Virus record (IMG/VR): IMGVR_UViG_3300018891_000001
Location: 1 to 64,000 of that record
Reading direction: 5' to 3' (one strand)
Length of the DNA: 64,000 bases
DNA from: a virus
In this document: one piece after another, positions 13,771 through 21,713 of the stretch
How positions within the stretch are numbered: position 1 is the stretch's first letter
How the letters are laid out: each line of letters starts with the position of its first letter
Program-made: the position numbers and the translations under genes
Notes under the pieces: model-generated
What the model was told of the DNA's origin: nothing
Databases searched by the model: none
Seen by the model: only the letters and a program-made list of their open reading frames with translations

Positions 13771-14149
13771 GATGAACACCTCAACTGATTAATTTGTGAA
13801 CCGTTATTTAACTAGAGTGGCCGTCCTCTAGTGGAGTGGTTCTTCTCCATTCCTATTCGCCTATCCCCAAATAGGAAATCCCCCTGTTAGGGCAGGTCGC
13901 ATACTATGCACAGCTTGTTTTTCTCGCTATCGTGCATATTTAGCCAGGGATATTTTCAGCCTGTTAAATAGCTACTAGGACACTCTTATGCCATTCCCTA
14001 AGAACCTTGCCTAAGCAATGAATACAGGGAATAGAGAGGAATCCGCTCGCAAAAATAAAACACATCACCTCCTTTCTGATGTGAACCACACCAATCAAAA
14101 CAAGAAACACCTCTTGCACTCATTGCTAGGGTTCAAGCCATTCTTAATA
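13771..14149. other. Structured non-coding region downstream of the RNA polymerase gene
   Basis: No ORF of substance. Multiple helices: CTAGAG/CTCTAG (13812-13831), GGAGTGG/CCATTCC (starting 13833; contains a G-U pair only if read on the plus strand), TATGCAC/GTGCATA (13905-13938), ATTCCCT/AGGGAAT (13993-14032), AGCAATGA/TCATTGCT (14014/14120). A hairpin CACATCA/TGATGTG (14061-14083) presents CCTCCTTTC in its loop, equal to the 16S anti-Shine-Dalgarno. A structured RNA is likely; orientation is open. Confidence 0.45.
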
Positions 14150-14185
14150 AAAAAAAGAAAAAAGAGGAGGGCAAAACGCCCTCCT
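14150..14185 (-). terminator. Intrinsic terminator of the RNA polymerase gene
   Basis: Minus strand AGGAGGGC-GTTTT-GCCCTCCT followed by CTTTTTTCTTTTTTTT. It lies directly after the stop codon at 14188. Confidence 0.9.
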
Positions 14186-14187
14186 AT

Positions 14188-17100
14188 TCATGAATAGCGA
14201 GTAACTGATTCCAAATAGAACGTCAATGACTTCTTATTGACTTGAAAATCCTTTACTTTTGCAACAAATCTAGTTGCACCAGTAAAGAAAGTAACATACT
14301 CTGGATAAATCGAAGCTACACGTTGCTTCTTGACATACACTTCATGACGAAGATTGCCAAGTTCATCAGCTTGAACCATAACTGCAATATGATTAGCCCA
14401 ATTTTGAATCATATTAGCAACCATCTCTGGCGTATAACCCGGAGTAAAGTTACCAATGTTCACTTTCGTAACCTCAAGTTGATCAAAACGAGTTACTTGA
14501 GGTTCTTTTAATTTTAAGTGTTCTGTTCCAGACACCTTACGTAAAGCTGCAACAAATTGATGTTTAGCTACAACCCAAGGGAAACTTAACCCACGAGCAG
14601 GCTCATCCACCGTTGCGCCACGCTTCGAAGCTGAAACAGAATAAGTCATCTGATAAGCAACCAAGCCAATATAAGCTGGATCAAATTGTTCTGAAAGAGC
14701 CATAAACTCTGCTTGACACTTTTCAGTAATAAAGTTGAGCGAATCATCTAGATCACGCTTCAACTGATTAATATATTGTTCTTTGGCATAATCACTTGCA
14801 AAAGAAATAAACTCAAGTTGAGACATTTCGGTATCAAACTTACGATACGCATTCGAAATAGCCGTATTGTACATAGATTTAATCATGCGTACATTACTTA
14901 AAACGGCCATTTGTTCCACATGAGACTGTGGCACTTCAACCACAGTGGAAATCGCACTGAGAAGATTATTCTCTGCATATTCACTTCTCAACTTCTTAAT
15001 ATCAGCAATAAATTCTTGTTCTTCCCATTTCAACATATATTCATGAACACGAGAAAGAACAGAATCATTCTGAATACCATTTGACTTCCCTTTTAAATGA
15101 GCGAACCAAGATGGACTTGCCCAAACATAACGACGTAATTTCTTATTGTACGTTGCAACTTCTGCTGGTGGATTTTCAATGAAAGAAAGTTCTTCTTTCA
15201 ATGCTTCTTCATATGCACCACCATGTTTTGCACGGTCAATTTCCCAAGACTGAACCCATGCAAGTAAATCAATAAGTTCTTGGAGTTCATTCACTCTCTT
15301 AATAATCGCTTTTGCTGCTGACATACTGCCAGCTTCATAATGAGAACGACCCTTATACCACAAAGCACGAACCGCATCAGCAAGTTTCGTAGCATAATCC
15401 GTTAACTCACCAATACGGTTTGGCTTTAACGTTTCTGCTACATACTCTAAAGATATTTCATACATCTTTAACTGTAACTCACGAGTATATTGACTCTTTG
15501 TAAAAGTAAATTTATACTTAGACATATCCACTGTACCCTTAAATGGGCAACCATTGTCGAAGAGAATCTGCCCATTCTCTTCCCAATAGTGGATATCTAA
15601 GAAAGCAGGAGCAGATTTGCATGCTTCTTCAACCGCTGTGACCAATTCTGGTTGAGTCATGCACAGTGATGTATCACCATCACAATCTGCTCCACCTTGA
15701 GAAATAGTATTAAAGTCATGGCACGACATAATAATCATGCCATCAAAAGCATCTTTCTTCATATAGCGTGAATAAGCACGTGCTTCAAGAACACGAGATT
15801 GCCCCATAGTCATCTGCGGATTACGAGCAACAGCTAGTTTGCCAACATACACCACATGACCATCTTTCTCTAACATAAAGCACGTACCAGGTTTAATTCC
15901 TTTATTCGGATTCACAAAAAGTTTTCCATTTTTACGAATCTCTTGATCCGTGCCACGCAACTTATACGCATCTAAAATCGCATACGGATCCATAATGATA
16001 AAACGATAATTCGCTTCAACCGGAATTAAACCCGATTTCCACTCTTTAATCAACTCTTGTAATAAAGAAAGAGCCTTTTCTTTCAAGAAAACATCTTGGT
16101 AAGAGTTCGGCGCATAATGTAAATAAAACGACAACAAAGAAACAAGAGTAGAATCTAACAATTCATCTTGTTCCTCTTCTGAATACTCTTCAAGTTGCAA
16201 CAAACGATCATGCCCTAAATACTCCTTCATCAATTCTACATCATGAAGTAACAATTTTGCACGATCCAAATGAGGTTTTAAAAGTTTAATCATAGTATCG
16301 GCACTCAATTTCATACCATGTATAAATTGATACGGTAAACTCACATATCTCTTTTTAAAGCGCATTGGTGCTCCAAAAAGAGCCACACGGAACTGCAATT
16401 GAATATCTTCAATTACATCTTCCAACGTATCTGTAGAAGCTTTGAATGAAGACATTGGAATCACAATATCTTCTTCAAAATACTTCTCTAAATCTGGAAT
16501 ATACACAGCATTGCCTTTTACAAAACCGTTAAACAAACGAACAACACCATTCTGAAAATGACGGCCAAACTCCGCTTCCGCTAAAGTCTTAATACGATTA
16601 TTGAAATACATTTGACCATCACCGGCTACTTGTTCAATAGGATGATCAGCCGCATCAAACACACGACTTTTCTTTGTATCTTTGCCAAAAGCTTTAAACT
16701 TACCTTGTGATACTTCTGAATAAACATCTTCGACAATACGAAGAGATACATTTCCGCCGAGAATAGAAATATCACCATTCTCGTGACGTACTACTTCTTT
16801 TCCAAAACGAATAAAGTTCGACTTAACACTATTCGAAAGCGTTAAGCCAAAACGTTTCATAGCTTTGACATAATCTAATTCATAAACAATCTCACCATTT
16901 TTATCTTGGCCCTTCACCTTCGCAAAGGCTAAAGGATTCATACCAAGAATATTCAATACATCCACAGGATGAATAATATGCTCTGCCACACCAACTACTT
17001 GGACTTGACGTTCTTGAGAAGGAGAACGCAAAGCATAACGAACCATACGTTCTACACCTTCATAATCAATATAACTCATTCCTAATCGAATAATATTCAT

Positions 17101-17667
17101 CGCCTTTGTAATATCCTCTTCTTTTAACGGTTTTAAATCAATGAAGAAAACGTGAGGCAATACATATGCATACACCTCACGTTCTATAACTTCACCATCA
17201 ACTATCTTTCTAACTGTCACCATACGTGGACCATCAAAAATAAATGGAGACAACATCTCTGCTGCATAAGAACCAGAAATCTCTTTATATCCTGATTTCT
17301 TATCTTCACCAACGAAGAAAGAATCAGAATAATTGCGAGTAGAAATATAACGACCATCAACAAATTCGATCGTATCTAAGTCTGCTTGTGCTACAATAAC
17401 ACGAATATTCTTGATACGACGAAGTTTCTTAGGAATTGGATGAGATTCCAAGAACTTCTTAAATACATGAGCTTGTTGTGGTGCAACACCTGCCAACTCT
17501 ACAGGATTCTCTAATACCTCCACTACATTTGCACCACTCGCAACCGCTTCCACAACTTTAGAAAAGTTTTTCGTACCAATTGCCGTTAAAGGCGAAAAAG
17601 AAGCCAAGCGTTCAACCACTTGGCTCACAGACTGAATAGGATTTAATACATTTTTCACATTGTTCAT
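14188..17667 (-). CDS. Single-chain RNA polymerase of YonO / cellular RdRP type
   Basis: 1159 aa; ATG after CAGGAGGAAA. The metal-binding loop DCDGD (Asp661, Asp663, Asp665, in GGADCDGDTS) is the DxDGD signature of two-barrel RNA polymerases. Upstream, LAVARNPQMTMGQSRVLEA aligns by eye with the xVxRNPCLHPGDxRVLEA block of eukaryotic RdRPs and of the SPbeta protein YonO, a single-subunit DNA-dependent RNA polymerase that transcribes late phage genes. The spacing between the two blocks also fits. The protein is longer than YonO as I recall it (about 800 aa), with added N- and C-terminal parts. Expected role: phage-specific transcription from DNA; an RNA template cannot be excluded. It has a strong ribosome site and its own terminator. 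Confidence 0.8.
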   Translation of the reverse strand: MNNVKNVLNPIQSVSQVVERLASFSPLTAIGTKNFSKVVEAVASGANVVEVLENPVELAGVAPQQAHVFKKFLESHPIPKKLRRIKNIRVIVAQADLDTIEFVDGRYISTRNYSDSFFVGEDKKSGYKEISGSYAAEMLSPFIFDGPRMVTVRKIVDGEVIEREVYAYVLPHVFFIDLKPLKEEDITKAMNIIRLGMSYIDYEGVERMVRYALRSPSQERQVQVVGVAEHIIHPVDVLNILGMNPLAFAKVKGQDKNGEIVYELDYVKAMKRFGLTLSNSVKSNFIRFGKEVVRHENGDISILGGNVSLRIVEDVYSEVSQGKFKAFGKDTKKSRVFDAADHPIEQVAGDGQMYFNNRIKTLAEAEFGRHFQNGVVRLFNGFVKGNAVYIPDLEKYFEEDIVIPMSSFKASTDTLEDVIEDIQLQFRVALFGAPMRFKKRYVSLPYQFIHGMKLSADTMIKLLKPHLDRAKLLLHDVELMKEYLGHDRLLQLEEYSEEEQDELLDSTLVSLLSFYLHYAPNSYQDVFLKEKALSLLQELIKEWKSGLIPVEANYRFIIMDPYAILDAYKLRGTDQEIRKNGKLFVNPNKGIKPGTCFMLEKDGHVVYVGKLAVARNPQMTMGQSRVLEARAYSRYMKKDAFDGMIIMSCHDFNTISQGGADCDGDTSLCMTQPELVTAVEEACKSAPAFLDIHYWEENGQILFDNGCPFKGTVDMSKYKFTFTKSQYTRELQLKMYEISLEYVAETLKPNRIGELTDYATKLADAVRALWYKGRSHYEAGSMSAAKAIIKRVNELQELIDLLAWVQSWEIDRAKHGGAYEEALKEELSFIENPPAEVATYNKKLRRYVWASPSWFAHLKGKSNGIQNDSVLSRVHEYMLKWEEQEFIADIKKLRSEYAENNLLSAISTVVEVPQSHVEQMAVLSNVRMIKSMYNTAISNAYRKFDTEMSQLEFISFASDYAKEQYINQLKRDLDDSLNFITEKCQAEFMALSEQFDPAYIGLVAYQMTYSVSASKRGATVDEPARGLSFPWVVAKHQFVAALRKVSGTEHLKLKEPQVTRFDQLEVTKVNIGNFTPGYTPEMVANMIQNWANHIAVMVQADELGNLRHEVYVKKQRVASIYPEYVTFFTGATRFVAKVKDFQVNKKSLTFYLESVTRYS

Positions 17668-17809
17668 AATGATTTCCTCCTGTTTTTATTTACTTATTAA
17701 AGAATCCTAAACCCACCCAACCACCCGCTTGCTGTCATAAGGCGCAAGTCAACCGGACATAAAAAATAAAAACTAAAAACATAAAAAATAAATAATAAAA
17801 AATAAAAGA
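17668..17809. other. Short intergenic spacer
   Basis: 142 nt upstream of the RNA polymerase gene. It contains its AGGAGG site, a GC-rich patch (17710-17760) and an A/T-rich low-complexity stretch (AAAAAATAAA repeats). No promoter could be fixed. Confidence 0.4.
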
Positions 17810-18313
17810 TTAAAAGATAAAAAACTGTTGAGAGACATAATTCGCTACATTAAACAATTCATAGCGAACAGGATACTTCGTTATGCATCTTCCCTTCTTC
17901 CAAGCTTCTAATTCTAAACGCATTCTCACTTCCTTTGTCATAGATTCGGCCGAAGAATAAGAACGAATCCCCTCTGTTAATGCATGACCAACCTCATGAG
18001 ACATAACAACATCCACAAACTGTAGAACCGTCATGTGATTTAAAGAGGCAGTTAGTTTTGTAGTTTCTAAGTCAGCCAACCAATAAATAATATGGTGGGC
18101 AGGAGCATAAACAGCTACAGCACCACTTGGCACTAAAACAGTACGTGGTGAGCCATATATAAACTTCACATCACTACCACTACGTCTAATTACATCAAAA
18201 CATAAAGATTTAATATCATCCTCTGTTACCTCCTTTACATAATTTAAGCAAGTATGAACACCAATAGATAACATATTCGCCACAAAAACACCCTTAAACA
18301 TTTTTCTGATCAT
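17810..18313 (-). CDS. Putative zinc metalloprotease (HExxH)
   Basis: 167 aa from the ATG at 18313, which follows GAGGAGGGG. The active-site helix SHEVGHALTEG gives HExxH at residues 106-110; a later Glu (ELEAWKKG, near 135) is placed to be the third zinc ligand or the gluzincin-like acid. The layout resembles small ImmA/IrrE-type or wss-type phage metallopeptidases. Substrate unknown; ImmA-like enzymes cut repressors, so a regulatory target is possible. The start overlaps the upstream gene by 20 nt. Confidence 0.7.
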   Translation of the reverse strand: MIRKMFKGVFVANMLSIGVHTCLNYVKEVTEDDIKSLCFDVIRRSGSDVKFIYGSPRTVLVPSGAVAVYAPAHHIIYWLADLETTKLTASLNHMTVLQFVDVVMSHEVGHALTEGIRSYSSAESMTKEVRMRLELEAWKKGRCITKYPVRYELFNVANYVSQQFFIF

Positions 18314-18593
18314 ATAACCCCTCCTCATACACACTAAAGATAAAACGGTTTAACACATTACCTACAAGAACAAATAGATTCCCTTTTGAAAGTTTGTAAG
18401 TTGATAAATCGTTAGAATAAAAAAGTATTTTATAACCTTTCTTTACTAAAGAAGAAATCAACTCATACTTTATTTCTTCTCCAACTTCATCTAATAAAAC
18501 CTGATCTAAACACAATCCTACAAAAAGCTCCATATCTAGTTCACCCATCGCTGCCTTATCCTTCGCTTCCTGTAATGTTACGGATATACACAT
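18294..18593 (-). CDS. Hypothetical acidic protein
   Basis: 99 aa. ATG at 18593 follows GAAAGG. Alternating helix and strand (ELFVGLCLDQVLLDEVGEEI, GYKILFYSND, NLFVLVGNVLNRFIF). No family recognised. It is translationally coupled to the metalloprotease gene, so the two may act together. A TAGGGAAA-type repeat lies 14 nt upstream of the start. Confidence 0.55.
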   Translation of the reverse strand: MCISVTLQEAKDKAAMGELDMELFVGLCLDQVLLDEVGEEIKYELISSLVKKGYKILFYSNDLSTYKLSKGNLFVLVGNVLNRFIFSVYEEGLYDQKNV

Positions 18594-18606
18594 ATTACCT
18601 TTCCCC

Positions 18607-18619
18607 TTTCCCTATGTTT
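18607..18619 (-). repeat. AAACATAGGGAAA motif
   Basis: Exact copy of a 13-nt motif also found at 21481-21493 (+), with one-base variants at 20330-20342 (-), 20391-20403 (-) and 23888-23900 (+). All lie in intergenic control regions; the last sits in the spacer of a good promoter. Probably a regulator or polymerase recognition site. Confidence 0.55.
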
Positions 18620-18727
18620 ATAAATATAAGAAAGCAAAGTGAGGGAGTGGGAACGTGCTAACTCCCCCTCTAGGCATCCACATCAGCGCAAAGTAAACTG
18701 AGCAAAATTACCCCAAGTTTACAGAAA

Positions 18728-18775
18728 AATAAAAAGGCTTCTTTGGCACAAGGTACACCGCCAAAGCATTCCTTT
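18728..18775 (-). terminator. Intrinsic terminator
   Basis: Minus strand GGAATGCTTTGGC pairs with GCCAAAGAAGCC (7 bp core CTTTGGC/GCCAAAG plus outer pairs), followed by TTTTTATTTTT. It follows the 57-aa gene. Confidence 0.75.
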
Positions 18776-18778
18776 TCT

Positions 18779-18952
18779 TTAGTGAGAAGCTGAGAAAGTA
18801 ATCAATATCATAGTTTGATTATCCTTAACAGCTACAACAGAATAGAGTTTACAACCTTTTTTATCGTGTCCTCTAAATACGCTATAAATATAACCTTTCA
18901 TTTCGCAGAACCCTAAGTATTCTCCTTGTTTTTTAATAGTCTCAAATGTCAT
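18779..18952 (-). CDS. Small protein, unknown function
   Basis: 57 aa. ATG at 18952 after a perfect TAGGAGG site. Peptide MTFETIKKQGEYLGFCEM, then YIYSVFRGHDKKGCKLY and a hydrophobic end (MILITFSASH); looks like a small beta sheet. No family recognised. It has its own terminator. Confidence 0.6.
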   Translation of the reverse strand: MTFETIKKQGEYLGFCEMKGYIYSVFRGHDKKGCKLYSVVAVKDNQTMILITFSASH

Positions 18953-19085
18953 ATCTAAATACCTCCTAAATTATTCGTTTTTTATTCGATAAGTGTTTGA
19001 TTCCCCTCTAGGGGGGAGAAGTATATATTCTAAATAAACACGGACGTTTTCATTAAAATAAAAAGGAAATGTTCGTCAATAGACA

Positions 19086-19496
19086 TACCTCCTTTGTTTT
19101 TCCTGTGTATATCCCCCACAGGCAGGGTTGGCTTTGATTGAAGCATTCCACCTGCTTCTGCGTGTTGTGCATCACGCCTACCGGTACGTGGGGTGTCCAC
19201 TAACCACATCCATGGCAATACCGGTAATTAAGATGATCTAGGTTTTCCTACGACCTTCGACCTTTATACACTTACCTGTGTATCGGCACTCCTAACGGTG
19301 CCTTTGCCTAACGGTAGGGTGAGCTAGGCTGCAACCCATTTGTGCCACGCCCACAAATGGCCCTGTCGGGTTGGGAAGTTGCCTTATCACCCTCCTGCAC
19401 CTCTTCCTGCGGTGCAGTCGGGCTTGTCACTCCACTTAGAGACCCCTTTGCATACCCCCTAAGCTTCGTGACAAGGGCTATCACAGCCTAGCTCAC
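19086..19496. ncRNA. Structured non-coding RNA candidate
   Basis: About 410 nt without a gene, more GC-rich than its surroundings, folding almost end to end: GAAGCA/TGCTTC (19140-19158), GCGTG/CACGC (19160-19177), TACCGGTA/TACCGGTA (19179-19226), then a domain closed by a perfect 13-bp helix (19319-19331 with 19484-19496). Inside it are CCATTTGTG/CACAAATGG (19336-19360), CTGCACC/GGTGCAG (19395-19417) and TTGTCAC/GTGACAA (19424-19474). It begins at the stop codon of the leftward membrane-protein gene, so it may be that transcript's 3' part. Known large phage RNAs (GOLLD, ROOL) have this ornate look; membership is untested. Confidence 0.5.
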
Positions 19497-20131
19497 TAGG
19501 CCACGATAATGGAATAAGGAAGCACAAATCCAAAAGCTGTAACAAAGATGCCAAGATAAGAAAGACCTAAAAGAACAAACGGAAAGATAGCGACTGTAAC
19601 AAGAGAAGTAGTAGCCGCTACAACAAGCTGCTTCACACTTGGTTTCTTCTTTTTCTTCTTTGCTAATAAGTAAGAAACGGCTAAAGCAGCCAGAGAAATA
19701 CCAGCACCTACTGCTACCGCAGAAACAGTAGAAGCTGTGACTGCACCGGCTACAAGAACAGAACCGGAAGCAAAAGCAATGGTATCACCCTGAGATACAA
19801 AGAAATCCTTCAATTTCTTAGCAGCACGTTTAATTAAAGACCAAAGACTAGTAGATGACTCCTTTACTGCTTGTTTAAAGCCCTTTTCCTTTGCCTTATT
19901 AAGAGCTTCTTTAGCTTTCTCCTTTGCAACCTTTGTTGCCTTACCTGCTTTCTCTTTCACATTTTTCATAACCATTTCCCCTTTCTTGCTAATTGTGTTT
20001 ACAGTAGATTGATGGTTTTGGTGTTTAGAACAATAAAAAGCACCAGGTATCAATACTGGTGTGTCACATAAAGCGCATGTCACCCCCTTATTCTCCTTCT
20101 CATTTCCTACTTGGATGATGTTGTTTTGCAT
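19496..20131 (-). CDS. Zinc-finger membrane protein with Lys-rich linker
   Basis: 211 aa from the ATG at 20131 (AAAGGAGG). Residues about 19-38 carry CALC and CSKH, a small zinc-binding site. A long Lys/Ala/Glu-rich helix follows (KEKAGKATKVAKEKAKEALN), then at least three hydrophobic segments (about 118-150 and 175-205) separated by KKKKKK. It probably lies at the inner membrane face. An in-frame ATG at 19979 has its own AAAGGGG site, so a shorter form lacking the zinc finger may also be made. No known family; the LEA-like helix and membrane part could tether DNA or RNA. Confidence 0.6.
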   Translation of the reverse strand: MQNNIIQVGNEKENKGVTCALCDTPVLIPGAFYCSKHQNHQSTVNTISKKGEMVMKNVKEKAGKATKVAKEKAKEALNKAKEKGFKQAVKESSTSLWSLIKRAAKKLKDFFVSQGDTIAFASGSVLVAGAVTASTVSAVAVGAGISLAALAVSYLLAKKKKKKPSVKQLVVAATTSLVTVAIFPFVLLGLSYLGIFVTAFGFVLPYSIIVA

Positions 20132-20162
20132 AATCCATTCCTCCTTTAGATTTTTAAAAATG

Positions 20163-20280
20163 TGTTGGTGGTGATGGTTGCTTGCGCCTCCGCTAATGCG
20201 GCAACCCCACGCCATTCAGCAGCCACGCCCTGCTCGGAGTGGGTGGGGCGACGAACGCCATCAGAGGCGCACAACCAACA
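20163..20280. promoter_or_regulatory. Branched RNA/DNA structure in the divergent control region
   Basis: Nested inverted repeats: TGTTGGT/ACCAACA (20163-20169 / 20274-20280), GCGCCTC/GAGGCGC (20184-20190 / 20264-20270), CCCCAC/GTGGGG (20205-20210 / 20243-20248), AGCAG/CTGCT (20218-20234). On the minus strand it would be the 5' leader of the 211-aa gene, ending 32 nt before its start codon. It may be a cis-regulatory leader; no known riboswitch recognised. Confidence 0.5.
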
Positions 20281-20401
20281 ACCACGTATCCCTCGCAATT
20301 TTTTTTTAAAATTTTTCCCTATATAGGCGTTTCCCTAAGTTTGTGGGCCTGCCTCAAAATTTTTTTATCCAATTTTCTGCCTATTTAGTGTTTCCCTATG
20401 T
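20281..20401. promoter_or_regulatory. Control region with three TAGGGAAA repeats
   Basis: AT-rich spacer between the left and right transcription arms. On the minus strand it carries TATAGGGAAAA (20314-20324), AAACTTAGGGAAA (20330-20342) and TAACATAGGGAAA (20391-20403). TATATA-like boxes follow the repeats on the minus strand. Likely bound by a regulator or by the phage RNA polymerase. Confidence 0.45.
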
Positions 20402-20428
20402 TATAATAGTTTCATGTAATGCATTACA
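20402..20428 (+). promoter_or_regulatory. Rightward promoter with 14-bp palindromic operator
   Basis: TATAAT at 20402-20407, then the perfect palindrome TGTAATGCATTACA at 20415-20428, which would cover the transcription start. No good -35 box is visible, suggesting an activator or weak basal promoter. The same palindrome is at 34020-34033, with variants at 22366, 59448 and 4057. Confidence 0.6.
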
Positions 20429-20446
20429 ATAAAGGGAGAGATGATT

Positions 20447-20710
20447 ATGGCGGCAGAAACTATGGTTCAACGAATACTCAGAATGATTAATGAGGAATTG
20501 AAGTTCCTGTATGAAGAGATGAGGGATCTTGATCGTAGGTATATTGAATGTCAGAAGAAAGTACGTGAACTCAAAAAGACAAAGGAATTAATCGAAAAAG
20601 AACTGATGGGACAGACAAACACCCAAGCAATCGACAAGCCAACACCTCCCCCGATCCGCAGTATTACAGAAGAAATCAACTTCACAACAACTTACCCAAG
20701 CAATGAATAG
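20447..20710 (+). CDS. Small coiled-coil protein
   Basis: 87 aa from the second ATG (20447); the first at 20441 is too close to the AAAGGGAG site. Residues 10-55 form a charged coiled coil (INEELKFLYEEMRDLDRRYI). The C-terminus is Pro/Thr-rich (KPTPPPIRS) and probably disordered. First gene of the rightward arm. No family recognised. Confidence 0.6.
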   Translation: MAAETMVQRILRMINEELKFLYEEMRDLDRRYIECQKKVRELKKTKELIEKELMGQTNTQAIDKPTPPPIRSITEEINFTTTYPSNE

Positions 20711-20729
20711 AAAAGGAGGATAACCTTTC

Positions 20730-21068
20730 ATGTCTGAAACAAAAAAGCATTTATTGTATGAAAAAGTACTTCCAATTGTAAACGAGTGTGAGTTTTTGCA
20801 ATTAAAGCCAGAAGATGTTGCGGTAGTTGCTGTCATTAGAGAGTTCGTGAAATCATATCAAAGCGAACAATACCTGCAGCGGGAGATTAAAAAGCTAAAT
20901 CAAAGAAAGCAAAAAATGGAGATAGAGGTTCTTGAAGAACTAGAAAACCAACAAGAACTATTAATGGTTTTAGAGAAAATCTCAAATCCTGAGCAACTAA
21001 AACGATTAAGGAAGCAGGCCGAGGAATTTCGGGTTATTAGTGAAAATAAAGAGGAAAAGGAGAAGTAG
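20730..21068 (+). CDS. Helical coiled-coil protein
   Basis: 112 aa; ATG after AAAGGAGG. Helical throughout, strongly charged, coiled coil from residue 45 (LQREIKKLNQRKQKMEIEVL). Starts 19 nt after the preceding gene and ends 2 nt before the next, so it is part of a tight three-gene operon. Function unknown. Confidence 0.6.
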   Translation: MSETKKHLLYEKVLPIVNECEFLQLKPEDVAVVAVIREFVKSYQSEQYLQREIKKLNQRKQKMEIEVLEELENQQELLMVLEKISNPEQLKRLRKQAEEFRVISENKEEKEK

Positions 21069-21070
21069 GT

Positions 21071-21442
21071 ATGAGTGCAGTATATGCAAATGAACAGATA
21101 GCAACACCACTAGATATGTGGAGTGCTATCTCTCATCGATATTCGGATTTTACAGAGGAAAAGGTAATTGAAGAATGTCGCATATGTTTAGATATTCAAG
21201 AAGGTCAAGAGTCGTTTGTAGAGTTATCTTACTACGAACTAACAAATCCAGAAGTGATTTATGACGAGGAGCCAAAAATCAAACGATTCCGCTTACAACC
21301 TCATGAGGTCCAGGAAATGTTTAGAGAAATAAAAGAAATTATAGAGTTGCCATCTTGTGTATATAAGTTGTATACGGAGTTAAATTCTCATCGAATACCT
21401 GTCTTCCGAATCGAAATGACTCCTATTCTCAAAAGTGTATAG
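21071..21442 (+). CDS. Hypothetical protein
   Basis: 123 aa. AAGGAGAAG site overlaps the previous stop. Acidic, mixed alpha/beta; residues 40-75 read as strands (ESFVELSYYELTNPEVIYDE). No family recognised. Last of the first rightward trio. Confidence 0.55.
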   Translation: MSAVYANEQIATPLDMWSAISHRYSDFTEEKVIEECRICLDIQEGQESFVELSYYELTNPEVIYDEEPKIKRFRLQPHEVQEMFREIKEIIELPSCVYKLYTELNSHRIPVFRIEMTPILKSV

Positions 21443-21480
21443 TTCATTGATTTAAACAAACTTGAGGAACAACCTTAGTA

Positions 21481-21493
21481 AAACATAGGGAAA
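21481..21493 (+). repeat. AAACATAGGGAAA motif
   Basis: Exact copy of the 13-nt motif at 18607-18619 (-). It lies in the gap between 21442 and 21564, upstream of the small ORF and the ATPase gene. Confidence 0.55.
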
Positions 21494-21563
21494 AACCTTA
21501 CGAAAAAATTTTCGGTCGGGCTTCGCCCAATTATTAGGGTTTGGGCATTAAGGGGGAGAATCA

Positions 21564-21713
21564 ATGACCTATTTTGCAATACACCGCAGAATGCTCATTG
21601 AACGGTTTATTCGAGCGGAATTGTACTCTCGTATCAATCGGGAAATCTTGATGAAATGCCAAAAGAAGGGGAGTAGACAAAGTGGAACTCATAGCACAGT
21701 ATATCGAAATTGA
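21564..21713 (+). CDS. Small basic protein
   Basis: 49 aa; ATG after AAGGGGGAG. Basic helix (MTYFAIHRRMLIERFIRAEL, YSRINREILMKCQKKGSRQS). It overlaps the next gene's GTG start by 32 nt in another frame. It may be a small DNA-binding helper of the ATPase; the function is not known. Confidence 0.5.
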   Translation: MTYFAIHRRMLIERFIRAELYSRINREILMKCQKKGSRQSGTHSTVYRN

